Source: a virus. From it: 29,014 nucleotides of DNA. The translations under genes were made by a program, and so were the position numbers. This document shows, one piece after another, positions 1 to 7,971 of the stretch. Location: IMG/VR virus record IMGVR_UViG_3300002350_000002, positions 78,717 to 107,730 of that record. The stretch is one strand, 5' to 3'. How positions within the stretch are numbered: position 1 is the first letter of the stretch; every line of letters starts with the position of its first letter. Below the pieces are notes generated by a model that saw nothing but the letters and a program-made list of their open reading frames with translations, was not told the DNA's origin and ran no database searches.

Positions 1-57
1 GATACGCTAGAATTGATAAAAGAAGGATCATTGGAAGGATTATACGAACTGGAGTAA
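1..57 (+). CDS. 3' end of an unidentified protein (partial)
   Basis: An open frame enters from the left edge and ends with TAA at 55-57. The 18 visible residues end in GSLEGLYELE and are acidic and helix-prone. It stops two bases before the ATG at 60, so it is probably co-transcribed with the recombination-like gene that follows. Too little is visible to assign a function. Confidence 0.55.
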   Translation, partial: DTLELIKEGSLEGLYELE

Positions 58-59
58 AA

Positions 60-752
60 ATGGTTAAGAAAGTAGCAGAAGAATTGCAAGTGGTAGAAGA
101 AAAAATTAACAGCAACAGCCCCGAATGGAACGAACATGTTCTTTCACATTTTCAGCAAGATGAGCTAGTTGATGGAAATCCAACTGTAGATGGATTAAGG
201 CGAGTTGCTGAACTTTTAATTGGGCCAATCATCTCTGGAAAAGCAAATATTGTCCAATCACCCAATCCAGATAACGATGGGCGATGTGTAGTATCATACA
301 CTGTTATAGTTAAATCCTTAAATGGCTCTGACTTAACATTTGAGCAAACAAGCCTAGCAGATTGTTATGCTGGAAATTGTGATCCAAGGTTTGCAGTATT
401 TGCATCAGCGGTTGCAGAAACTAGGGCCGAAGGAAGAGCATTAAGAAAATTACTTAGACTACGCAAAATAATTGCAGCGGAAGAAGCTGGCCTTGTTCCA
501 GCCGAAGAAAACGGGTCTAACGGAAAAATAACAGCTACTCAAATGAGTTTTATCGAAACTCTGTGTAATAGGAACGATATCAATGTTCCTGTTTATTTGG
601 GTGACTCAAAAAGCTTCAGCTTTAGTGGTAGGTTGGAGGAAGTTCCTTATAGGTCAGCAGTGGCTATCATAGCCCATCTATCTGAGCTTCAGCGTAATAA
701 TGCATCGATTAACCCTAAGTATAAGGGTTATAACCCCAATTGGAGAAAGTAA
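60..752 (+). CDS. Probable phage ssDNA-annealing / Rad52-like recombination protein
   Basis: A soluble 230-residue protein. The middle has a beta-hairpin-like stretch (CVVSYTVIVKSLNGSDLTFE, about residues 76-95) followed by a helix rich in small residues and arginine, AVAETRAEGRALRKLLRL (about 117-134). This strand-then-helix layout, with an A-x-A-E-T-R-A-x-G-R-A-L-R core, resembles Rad52/Sak-type single-strand annealing and related ssDNA-binding phage proteins. After a linker, a C-terminal domain begins at GKITATQMSFIETLCNRNDI (about 155-174), like the short helical tail domains often found on phage annealing proteins. The family call rests on recalled pattern similarity, not on a profile match. 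If it is right, the protein would promote strand annealing during phage replication or recombination. It shares TAATG with the next gene, which implies translational coupling. Confidence 0.5.
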   Translation: MVKKVAEELQVVEEKINSNSPEWNEHVLSHFQQDELVDGNPTVDGLRRVAELLIGPIISGKANIVQSPNPDNDGRCVVSYTVIVKSLNGSDLTFEQTSLADCYAGNCDPRFAVFASAVAETRAEGRALRKLLRLRKIIAAEEAGLVPAEENGSNGKITATQMSFIETLCNRNDINVPVYLGDSKSFSFSGRLEEVPYRSAVAIIAHLSELQRNNASINPKYKGYNPNWRK

Positions 753-754
753 TG
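742..754 (+). promoter_or_regulatory. RBS and coupled start for the zinc-ribbon gene
   Basis: GGAGA at 742-746 lies five bases before ATG 752-754. That ATG overlaps the TAA of the previous gene (TAATG). This supports ATG 752 over the in-frame TTG at 740, which lies upstream of the GGAGA and has no ribosome binding site of its own. Confidence 0.7.
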
Positions 755-1126
755 AAGGCTATTGTACCTTTTAAAATTTGCACTGTAGAAATTGAATCTG
801 AGTCTGTAAAAGATCTTTTTAGAGAAATTGCAACTCTTGCTGAAGTGCTCAATGAAGAAAAGTGCGGTGTTTGTGGTGAAGAACACATTGTGCCTAAAAC
901 AAGAAATGTAGAAAAAAATAAAAAGTTTTATGAATATTTTGAGATGAGTTGTTCTAATCCAAAATGTAGGGCAAGGTTAAACTTTGGTCAAAAGCAAGAC
1001 GGTTCTGGAATTTTTCCAATTCGTAAGCTTGATGCTAATGGCAAGCCAGACCGTGAAAATGGGTCATACGGCTCGCATAATGGTTGGTCTAAGTACAAGG
1101 GCGGTAATGTAGATGAAGTGCCTTAA
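752..1126 (+). CDS. Small zinc-ribbon-like protein
   Basis: A 124-residue protein, counting from ATG 752, with two Cys pairs: CGVCGEEH and, about 40 residues on, SCSNPKC. The CxxC...CxxxxC arrangement suggests a single zinc-binding ribbon. The C-terminal part is Gly/Asn/Lys-rich (NGSYGSHNGWSKYKGGN) and looks partly disordered. Its position directly behind the annealing-like protein, with overlapping stop and start, suggests a partner in DNA replication or recombination, possibly nucleic-acid binding. The exact family is not recognised. The last 14 bases overlap a possible downstream small gene. Confidence 0.7.
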   Translation: MKAIVPFKICTVEIESESVKDLFREIATLAEVLNEEKCGVCGEEHIVPKTRNVEKNKKFYEYFEMSCSNPKCRARLNFGQKQDGSGIFPIRKLDANGKPDRENGSYGSHNGWSKYKGGNVDEVP

Positions 1127-1280
1127 TATCGAATCTATGACAATAGATGATATAAAAGAAGAACTCCTTTGGCTGAAAGGCTTTGATGCCGATTGGTCAA
1201 AGGAGCTTTATAATTTGCTTAAAAAAGAACTATCTATTAGAGATATTCAAGCTCAACCCAAAGAGCATACTGAGTCTTAG
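1113..1280 (+). CDS. Possible 55-residue hypothetical protein
   Basis: ATG 1113 opens a frame that runs to TAG 1278-1280, overlapping the zinc-ribbon gene by 14 bases. The product has a charged amphipathic core (TIDDIKEELLWLKGFDADWS, then KELYNLLKKEL) that reads like a real two-helix protein, not a random frame. A purine-rich AAGGGCGG lies 7 bases upstream and may be a weak ribosome binding site; an internal ATG at 1137 has none. Its last 44 bases run antisense through the 3' end of the minus-strand gene at 1237-1848, which is unusual. No function can be given. Confidence 0.5.
   Translation: MKCLNIESMTIDDIKEELLWLKGFDADWSKELYNLLKKELSIRDIQAQPKEHTES
1149..1205 (-). terminator. Candidate terminator of the late (minus-strand) operon
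   Basis: Read on the minus strand, CTCCTTTG (1205-1198) pairs perfectly with CAAAGGAG (1171-1164). Up to three more pairs are possible inward, including wobbles. The arm is followed by a T-rich run, TTCTTCTTTTATATC. It lies about 32 bases past the stop of the last late gene. The loop is long and the T-run interrupted, so this is a weak candidate. The arms also lie inside the possible 55-residue gene on the other strand. Confidence 0.35.
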
Positions 1281-1848
1281 ATCCAATCGTATCTGGACTA
1301 GCAGAAAGTGCTAAGTACCAATCATGTCTACTATCAATAGTGTTAGAACCACTTGGGCTTAATCCTGATGTACCAGGAGAATCTGTAAGGGTCATATAGC
1401 CAGTTCCTGCTGGCGTTGACCAAGTATTGCTTCCAGAGCCAATCAAATCTTCATTTGAAGCTGGATGAATCAATTCTGCAACTTTGGTAGTAACACCGCT
1501 TGCTTCATTAGATATACTTGTCCTGTCATAAATTCTAAGTTTTGTATTTTGAGTTTTTACCCCAGTGGTATGGGTAAATCTAACATTTAAAGTGGCAAGA
1601 CCATTTGCTATTGTTCGTAAGTGCCTTGCAGCACTACCGTTAGGATAACCAGATGCAGTGTTAAAATACTTTATATTTTTGGCTTTACCGCCATTTGTTG
1701 CACCTTGACTATCGGTTATATAGGTATCATCCTGATATTGTCCAACAGCAACAGATGACCCAAAACCGCTAGACCCATAAAAACCTATACCGCTAGATAT
1801 AATGTTTTCAAGAGAAGCATCGCCAGCAAAAAAACTAATTGTAGCCAT
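1237..1848 (-). CDS. Small Gly/Ser/Thr-rich virion-type protein
   Basis: A 203-residue protein with no signal peptide or membrane segment. It is rich in Gly, Ser, Thr and Asn and predicted to be mostly beta (SFFAGDASLENIISSGIGFY near the N terminus, LNVRFTHTTGVKTQNTKLRI in the middle). This composition, and similar openings recalled from environmental phage structural proteins, suggest a minor virion or tail-surface protein. It starts at ATG 1848 behind a strong AGGAG (minus strand, AGGAGAAAAAATATGG) and is the last gene of the late operon, in a usual place for decoration, fibre or receptor-binding components. Its 3' end overlaps the plus-strand module by 44 bases. No enzymatic motif is seen. 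Confidence 0.75.
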   Translation of the reverse strand: MATISFFAGDASLENIISSGIGFYGSSGFGSSVAVGQYQDDTYITDSQGATNGGKAKNIKYFNTASGYPNGSAARHLRTIANGLATLNVRFTHTTGVKTQNTKLRIYDRTSISNEASGVTTKVAELIHPASNEDLIGSGSNTWSTPAGTGYMTLTDSPGTSGLSPSGSNTIDSRHDWYLALSASPDTIGSKTQYALWVELEYL

Positions 1849-1872
1849 ATTTTTTCTCCTATGTACATAATA

Positions 1873-3144
1873 TTATACACCAGTTACAACCACAGTTCCA
1901 AGTTTATATTCTACAGAAGGATCTTGTGTACCTTTCATTGTTGAGCAATTATAAGAAAGAGTCCAACTATCAGGATAATTAGTCCAAATACCGTTTAGTA
2001 TTACTGTTTTTGAGTCTATTAGTTGTCTATTGTAATGATCTTCTTGAAAATAAGCCCCAGGTGGAAGTGAATGGAAATACGAACAACTAGTTGTTCCATC
2101 GGCTTCTTGTGTATATCCACCCCATGTGTTACCGCAACAGGTATAAGGATTCTGGTATTGGTCTTGGCAAGGCTCAGGAGGTTGGACACCGCAAAAACCA
2201 GGAACCGAAGGAGTAAAAAAACTTAGTCCAAAACCATATTGATAACCACAACTTTGATATACAGACAAAAATAGTTTTTCAGATTTATTTATTACGGTGA
2301 AACTAGCTATGCCACAATCTACATATTCAACTTTTGTAGTTGTCTCACCTTTACCATATGATTTACAATAATCTAATGGAAATTCTATTACTGATTCAGT
2401 TATATAGCTTGCTTGCCCATTTATAATCCAAGTTGATCCATTCGTTGCATCTGCACCACATGGATCAGTACAAAAATATCTTAGTTCTACCCCATCTGGA
2501 CCGTTAAAGTATTTGCTTGGTACATCAACAATAATCATAGGCCCAGTTGGTTCATCCCATTTTACAGAATGAATTATTTCTGGCTCAGACCAGTCTTGTA
2601 CATTGTAATAATAGAGTCCATTTTCTTCGTCTTGGAACAAAGTTGCTTTTGTGAATTTTGCCCATAATTGACATTCTCTTTTAACATTATCTTGTTTTTC
2701 TTCAAGGCTAAAAATTGAAAGTACATGTGCTGGATTAACTCCACCTGGAGCACCTAGCCAAGCTGAACTATCTCCATCCCAATCTTCAACAAGATATCCA
2801 GAAAATACTGAACCAGAAAGTCCTGATGTAACTGAACCATATCCTGCTGGTGTACCACTTCTACTCTGAGCTTGCCACCCTATATCTCCAGCCCAATAAA
2901 GATCTCCATTTTCTTTAAAAGTTGCATTGTCTGCTATGTACTGTGAACCATTTCCTGGACTAATTAATGGCAACCATGTTAGCGTTGACATTGGTTTTGG
3001 GTATTTCCTATGTATCCAAGGAGCAATTTTATAACCCATGTTATATGAAAATGGATAAGTGTCAAATGATTCAACTTCAGCATTTGGATCATTCTTTGGC
3101 ACTCTGCATTTACAACCACCTGGTGTGCAACAATTACATGGCAT
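1873..3144 (-). CDS. Cys-rich tail/virion protein, unidentified
   Basis: A 423-residue protein opening with a dense cysteine cluster (MPCNCCTPGGCKCRVPKNDP, 6 Cys in the first 14 residues). A further Cys-rich stretch lies near residues 300-350 (CGVQPPEPCQDQYQNPYTCC). Between them it is aromatic- and Gly-rich, and looks like a beta-structured extracellular adhesin or fibre domain. Because the hub-like protein just upstream also ends in Cys-rich modules, the two may sit together at the tail tip. The start ATG 3144 lies one base past the stop of that protein, with AAGG upstream, so translation is probably coupled. The N-terminal cysteines could bind metal or form disulfides; the sequence alone does not decide. 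No known family was recognised. Confidence 0.75.
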   Translation of the reverse strand: MPCNCCTPGGCKCRVPKNDPNAEVESFDTYPFSYNMGYKIAPWIHRKYPKPMSTLTWLPLISPGNGSQYIADNATFKENGDLYWAGDIGWQAQSRSGTPAGYGSVTSGLSGSVFSGYLVEDWDGDSSAWLGAPGGVNPAHVLSIFSLEEKQDNVKRECQLWAKFTKATLFQDEENGLYYYNVQDWSEPEIIHSVKWDEPTGPMIIVDVPSKYFNGPDGVELRYFCTDPCGADATNGSTWIINGQASYITESVIEFPLDYCKSYGKGETTTKVEYVDCGIASFTVINKSEKLFLSVYQSCGYQYGFGLSFFTPSVPGFCGVQPPEPCQDQYQNPYTCCGNTWGGYTQEADGTTSCSYFHSLPPGAYFQEDHYNRQLIDSKTVILNGIWTNYPDSWTLSYNCSTMKGTQDPSVEYKLGTVVVTGV

Positions 3145-3145
3145 A

Positions 3146-6100
3146 TTAAAACACCTTTATGTCATTTTTCTCAAGGACATCAACCAATTGAACAAACTTT
3201 TTAGTCAAAGCTTTAAGCTCTGCTCTTAGTAGTTTAACTTCCAAATTTGGAAAACTTGAGCCAAAAACCGCTGGAGGAAGAGGTTGTGTTGAACATTTTG
3301 CAACACTAACACTTTTTGTCCATATATCGCCACCACCACTAACATAACCATCACCAGGACTTTGTGGGGAACATACAACAGCTTCAACAACAGTTACGCA
3401 TGTTGGGGCAGGAGTAGTTGTTGTAGTACTAGTTGTAGGATCAGGAGTTGTAGTAGTGGTACTGGTTGTTGTACATATTGGATCACATTGAGCATTTTGT
3501 GAATCTGCTTGTTGCATACAATCATCTAAATTTGTATACTCTCCCGATTCACCAGTTTCACAACTTCTACATGTGTAACAAGTGCTTTGATCACAACCAC
3601 CAGTAATCTTATAGCAACCTTGACATCTTGGGTCTTCAGAATCAGCTATTGCTCTTGCAGCTTCGCAACCATTTTCACAAACTCCATCGATTAATGTTCC
3701 TGGATATCCTCCAGTGCCATTTGGTGCTGTTGAACAATAATGACAAAATGTCTCTTCATTTTGATATAAGTAGTATGTATCACAAGGTGCTGGCGTAGTA
3801 GTAGTAGTACATGCTGGTATATTTGCATTTTGCTGATCCCTATCCATATTACAATTTTCAACTTTATTTGGACCAGTATATTCTCCATTTGCATCATAAT
3901 AACAACTAAAGCATGGATCATCAAAAACAAGTGTCATTGAGCAACCAGCATTAAGTCCTGGTAAATATGATTCGCATTCAGCTAGTGGGTATGGTCCTTG
4001 TAAAACAAGTTCGGCTCCACAATCTGCACTACAGTTATAACACTGTGTTCCCACTCCTGTTTCAACAACACAATATCCTGGTGGTGCAGGAGTAGTGGTT
4101 GGAGTAGTAGTTGGGGCACTAGTAGTACTAGTAGTATCAGGATCTTCATGCCCCTCACATTCTGAACCCTCTTCTGGCAAAATTACTTCTTTTGCAAGAC
4201 CATGCCAAAACCACAATGTATTTATGATTGGAACTATTGTTCCATCTGGACATGTTGTTATACCATCAACATATGGCACACCTTCACTCATACCAAATGT
4301 TCGTATGACATCTACAGACTTATGTTCTGGACATTCTATTGTTTTGCCATCATCCTGTCGTATCGGGACTGTGTAAATATCTGTTACATGTTCTGTTACT
4401 TCAAAATCTGCATAGTAATTATATGCACTTTTATTCTCTCCCTCTGTTGGGACACCACTTGTGATGTTGATTTTACAATTTGCTTCTTTTGGACATAATG
4501 CCTCATATATTTTTGCTTGTACTTTTAAATCATTGTATCTAGGTATTGAACCTTCGCCCTTTATATACCACCTATTGTCAAAAACAGAATAGTGTGCAAG
4601 AGTTTGAGTATTTCTTATTTGAGGTTTGCTTGAAAGATTATAGACTTGAACATACTGATTACTCAACAGATCATTAGTATACATTTGCATAAATGCATAC
4701 GAAAGTCTTCCAGATGTATTGCATGTGAAATTGCTTCCTGCAATATTATTCGATGATTGCACCCTAACAACATCATGAGAAGTCCACACACCCCTTGCTG
4801 AATCCCATACAAGATCAACTGGGCCAGTTAGTTTGTTTTGTGCTGCTTCCCAAGGAGCATTTGGAACAACATAAGGATCTGGAGTAAACTTGTGTGTTAA
4901 ACCATAATCATTGATAAATCCTTGATCTGCATTTGGTACAACATAACCTGACCAAAGATCAACTCCCCATCCAGAAACCATCAGTGGTCCACGAAGAGCA
5001 ATAGCATTAACATCTATAGGTTGAGAGCCAGCACCTACAGATCCTGCGGTTGAAAAATATTTTGTTGGTTCATTATGATTATCCCAATAGTTTTGATTAC
5101 AATCTATCAATGTGTCAAAATGACAAAATCTTTTAAAAGGATTGTATGTTATAGATGTTGGAACTTTACCTTGTCTAATATCAACTAATTTATCGCCTCT
5201 TTCATATTGTGGATCTCTATAATTTGTAAATTTTTGAGTAACTAAAACATCTGGTGTTACTGGCCAGCAATGTGGCAAGTATCCAGATGTTGATTCAAAT
5301 GCTCCACCACTATTTGCAAAATTATTTCTAAATGGAACATATAATGTATCCATTGATGCGACTGCTTTAGAATTTATTTGTACAGAATCAAGCTCTTTAT
5401 CAGCAAGATCTTTCATTGATTCATTTTGCTTATATGATGCACCAAGAGTTTTTGTTCTTGAGTACATACCAATACCAAAATATGCACCAGGACCAGCATT
5501 AGCTATACCAATACCCATAACCATTAAAGCATGTGGACTCATTCTGTCATGTCTTCGACCTAAAAAGTCTAAGAAGAAAGATCTTATCTTACCGCCCATT
5601 TCTGAACGATTTGCAGACTGTTGTCGTGCAATTGTGTCCATATAGGCTTTTAAAATATTTCTTCTGTCTTCATTTTGTCTTGCTGTTTGTTGCCTCATTC
5701 TATTTATTACAATTTCTGATGTTACACCAAATCTTGGCGTAAATGTTCTAAAAGAGTATTGGGTTGTTACTCCATTAGGACCATAATTTACACCAACAGA
5801 TGTTACAATAGCACCGTTTTTAACCAACTCATCTCCAAGACTATGCTCTGGAGCAGATACCATTGTCAAGCTTCCAGTTTCAAACTTGTCAATTGGTTGT
5901 ATGTCTTTTATTTTTTTTGAAAAAACTTCTCCTAAATTTGCACCTGAGCCAAATTCCCAAGGTGTAAGGCTTGAATCATTTTCAACTTTAGTAAGACCAC
6001 CTTTACCACTATTCATGTACCAAGGACCATATGCATCATTAGTGGTAGCAACAAGACCTATTGCCATTAATCGTGGAGTGATTGGTATAAATCCAACTTT

Positions 6101-7945
6101 GAAAAGATCAGACGAACCTATCTGAGTTACCCCATTAAATATCCCAAAAAGAAATCTTGCTAATGGATCATGCCCAAGTTCTGATCTTTCGTTTTCTGGA
6201 CCTAGTAAAAGTACAGATTGTGGCAAAGAAACATGAATATGTTCTTTTCCATCAACCATGATATATTTATCAGAAACGGTCAATTTTAAATAAATGTAAT
6301 TTCCTAGCACATAGCAGTCTGCACTTGTGTCATCTATTTGATATGTTCCTGGTGTTGCTTGTATGACTGCCCAATTTTGCAGTTTTCCTTTGGGGTCTTT
6401 AAATTGTCCATCAAATATTGGTGTTGGAATGCTTGCAAATGGACTAGAAACAACTTGAGTTGGGTCCATCCACCCACTTTGAGATGGAAGAATGTTGTAT
6501 GTTCCATTTTGTTCATCCGTTAATGAGTCTTGTGGTGATTTTTTTTCTAGTTTATTTCTTACTGTTAATCCTCCAGTTTTGCTAGTTTCACCATCAGGAC
6601 CGATGTTATTCGCTCTTCCTTTAAGATTAGAACTACCCCCACCATTTACTTGAACTAAAAATTGTTTTCCCCAATATGTTTCACAATAACTTTTTAAATA
6701 TGAATACAATCTTGCTGCTCTTCTTACGCCAATATCATTTTCTTTTTCTGAAAAATATCTTCTTAATGTAGTTGTACCAGCACCACCAAAACGGCTCCAA
6801 TAAAGACGATCAGCATCCCAATCTCTAGCCCCTCTTAAAAAAATATTTGCATATCTTCCTGGTTCATAAAGTTCAAGATAAAATTCCCAAGATTCTTGAG
6901 AACCCATAACACATTGTAATTCTAAAGAATTTGTTAAGTAATAGTTACCGCCTTCTATATCTTCAATACCAATAGCTGGAATATTTATGTTTTCCATTAC
7001 TTCTAAAGTGTAAGCTTGTCCTAGAAGATTATAATATGTTTTAACCTCATAATTAATTTTTGTCTGAGGGGTTCCATTTATGTCAACACCCCAATAGTAT
7101 TTAATAACTGAATTTGGATCAGTATATGTATCAAAACCTCTATCGAACAATATGGTTTGTTCTTTTGCCCCACCCCACACAACAAAATTACAAGTAACAC
7201 CATTTGCTGCTTCATTTCCAGCATCCCAAGATATGCACTTTTTATTTTTCGCCATTGTCTTTATGCTATCTACAACTTTTTGATTGGCTGCATCTTGTGC
7301 AAGAGATTGCAATTTTATCCTAAAAGTTTTTCCTTCTAAAACTAATCTCCACATATGACCAGTAGCATCACATATTTGTGAAACAACATCTAGCAAGCCA
7401 ACTTTTGGCCCAGGTATTCTATAGTAATCAGGAAGACCTGTTAATATTGCAGATATATCAACGCCATATCGTTCATTGCCACTTCTAACCCCACATATGC
7501 CAGACAATGCTCCAACGCCAGCAACAAATGCATTAACACTCATTCCAGATGCATTTGAATTTGCTAGTCCATAACCACTTTTTTCATAATATCTAAAAAC
7601 ATTAAAATAATTATCAACTAAACAGTCACCATCATCTTTATTTCCGTAAAAATTTCCAACTACACATTGGACATTTCTTAAGATTTCTTTTCCCTCACTT
7701 AATGTAGCTTCATAAGTAATTCCACCGCTACTATGCCTTTCTACAACCCTATCTAAAAAACCAACAAAGGTAAATTTTCCTTTAAAACTAAAGTCCATAG
7801 CTTTACCAATAGTGTAAGACTCTATAGTCTGACCATCTTCGGGAGCCATTTTTACTGTTAAAGTTGAACCAGCATCATTCCATCCAACACTAGATGAAAA
7901 ATCTATAACCTTAAGACCAAGAAATGTTTGAACATCAAATGCCAT
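3146..7945 (-). CDS. Baseplate-hub / tail-tip protein with C-terminal Cys-rich modules
   Basis: The chosen start, ATG 7945, gives 1,599 residues (MAFDVQTFLGLKVIDFSS...). An in-frame TTG at 7999 would overlap the previous gene and lacks support. The first 300 or so residues resemble hub or tail-associated proteins of the gp27/gpD type: FTFVGFLDRVVERHSSGG and VGLLDVVSQICDATGHMWRL are typical of that fold. The middle (about 300-1250) is a long, largely beta region of unknown role. From about residue 1268, three Thr/Pro linkers separate Cys-rich modules with the repeated theme C-(Y/F/H)-x-C...G-x-Y...C. The last 35 residues form a probable coiled coil (LEVKLLRAELKALTKKFVQL), perhaps for oligomerisation. 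The gene lies downstream of the tape measure and two tail proteins, as expected for a baseplate hub. The C-terminal modules are probably surface-exposed and host-facing (inference). Confidence 0.7.
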   Translation of the reverse strand: MAFDVQTFLGLKVIDFSSSVGWNDAGSTLTVKMAPEDGQTIESYTIGKAMDFSFKGKFTFVGFLDRVVERHSSGGITYEATLSEGKEILRNVQCVVGNFYGNKDDGDCLVDNYFNVFRYYEKSGYGLANSNASGMSVNAFVAGVGALSGICGVRSGNERYGVDISAILTGLPDYYRIPGPKVGLLDVVSQICDATGHMWRLVLEGKTFRIKLQSLAQDAANQKVVDSIKTMAKNKKCISWDAGNEAANGVTCNFVVWGGAKEQTILFDRGFDTYTDPNSVIKYYWGVDINGTPQTKINYEVKTYYNLLGQAYTLEVMENINIPAIGIEDIEGGNYYLTNSLELQCVMGSQESWEFYLELYEPGRYANIFLRGARDWDADRLYWSRFGGAGTTTLRRYFSEKENDIGVRRAARLYSYLKSYCETYWGKQFLVQVNGGGSSNLKGRANNIGPDGETSKTGGLTVRNKLEKKSPQDSLTDEQNGTYNILPSQSGWMDPTQVVSSPFASIPTPIFDGQFKDPKGKLQNWAVIQATPGTYQIDDTSADCYVLGNYIYLKLTVSDKYIMVDGKEHIHVSLPQSVLLLGPENERSELGHDPLARFLFGIFNGVTQIGSSDLFKVGFIPITPRLMAIGLVATTNDAYGPWYMNSGKGGLTKVENDSSLTPWEFGSGANLGEVFSKKIKDIQPIDKFETGSLTMVSAPEHSLGDELVKNGAIVTSVGVNYGPNGVTTQYSFRTFTPRFGVTSEIVINRMRQQTARQNEDRRNILKAYMDTIARQQSANRSEMGGKIRSFFLDFLGRRHDRMSPHALMVMGIGIANAGPGAYFGIGMYSRTKTLGASYKQNESMKDLADKELDSVQINSKAVASMDTLYVPFRNNFANSGGAFESTSGYLPHCWPVTPDVLVTQKFTNYRDPQYERGDKLVDIRQGKVPTSITYNPFKRFCHFDTLIDCNQNYWDNHNEPTKYFSTAGSVGAGSQPIDVNAIALRGPLMVSGWGVDLWSGYVVPNADQGFINDYGLTHKFTPDPYVVPNAPWEAAQNKLTGPVDLVWDSARGVWTSHDVVRVQSSNNIAGSNFTCNTSGRLSYAFMQMYTNDLLSNQYVQVYNLSSKPQIRNTQTLAHYSVFDNRWYIKGEGSIPRYNDLKVQAKIYEALCPKEANCKINITSGVPTEGENKSAYNYYADFEVTEHVTDIYTVPIRQDDGKTIECPEHKSVDVIRTFGMSEGVPYVDGITTCPDGTIVPIINTLWFWHGLAKEVILPEEGSECEGHEDPDTTSTTSAPTTTPTTTPAPPGYCVVETGVGTQCYNCSADCGAELVLQGPYPLAECESYLPGLNAGCSMTLVFDDPCFSCYYDANGEYTGPNKVENCNMDRDQQNANIPACTTTTTPAPCDTYYLYQNEETFCHYCSTAPNGTGGYPGTLIDGVCENGCEAARAIADSEDPRCQGCYKITGGCDQSTCYTCRSCETGESGEYTNLDDCMQQADSQNAQCDPICTTTSTTTTTPDPTTSTTTTTPAPTCVTVVEAVVCSPQSPGDGYVSGGGDIWTKSVSVAKCSTQPLPPAVFGSSFPNLEVKLLRAELKALTKKFVQLVDVLEKNDIKVF
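3408..3475 (-). repeat. Thr/Pro linker 3
   Basis: Encodes TTTSTTTTTPDPTTSTTTTT followed by PAP, at about residues 1488-1513 of the hub protein. It separates the last Cys-rich module from the C-terminal segment that ends in the coiled coil. Confidence 0.7.
3480..4080 (-). repeat. Four Cys-rich modules in the hub protein C terminus
   Basis: Four units share a C-x-x-C opening, a Gly-(x)-Tyr turn and a second cysteine pair. They open at CYNCSADCG, CFSCYYDANGEY, CHYCSTAPNG and CYTCRSCETGESGEY, and each ends in a cysteine near an Asn/Asp-rich helix or a Thr linker. Even cysteine counts and short spacing suggest small disulfide-bonded domains. The units are too diverged at DNA level to be recent copies. 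Confidence 0.6.
3784..3813 (-). repeat. Thr/Pro linker 2
   Basis: Encodes CTTTTTPAP between Cys-rich modules at about residue 1376 of the hub protein. The triplet run here is nearly pure (GTAGTAGTAGTAGTA on the plus strand), a microsatellite able to change length by slippage. Confidence 0.7.
4083..4141 (-). repeat. Thr/Pro linker 1
   Basis: Encodes TTSTTSAPTTTPTTTPAPP at about residue 1268 of the hub protein, joining the tail-tip body to the first Cys-rich module. The DNA is a degenerate ACT/ACA triplet run (GTA/TGT on the plus strand). Confidence 0.7.
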
Positions 7946-7958
7946 TTTGTGACCCGCC
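7943..7958 (-). promoter_or_regulatory. RBS deciding the hub-gene start
   Basis: On the minus strand GGCGGG (7958-7953) lies seven bases before ATG 7945-7943. The spacing is good, although the motif is not a perfect Shine-Dalgarno sequence. This start leaves a 26-base gap after the preceding stop, while the TTG at 7999 would overlap that gene by 28 bases. Confidence 0.55.
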
Positions 7959-7971
7959 AATAAAATTGTTT

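Noticed and set aside
740-751. TTG start at 740 for the zinc-ribbon gene
   Set aside because: The ribosome binding site GGAGA lies downstream of this TTG and five bases before ATG 752.
3784-3813. Triplet run considered as a CRISPR or tandem-repeat locus
   Set aside because: It is an in-frame Thr linker within a coding gene, too short and without spacers.
4095-4498. Plus-strand open frames opposite the hub C terminus
   Set aside because: They arise from the Thr linkers and Cys-rich codons of the sense gene read backwards and have no support of their own.
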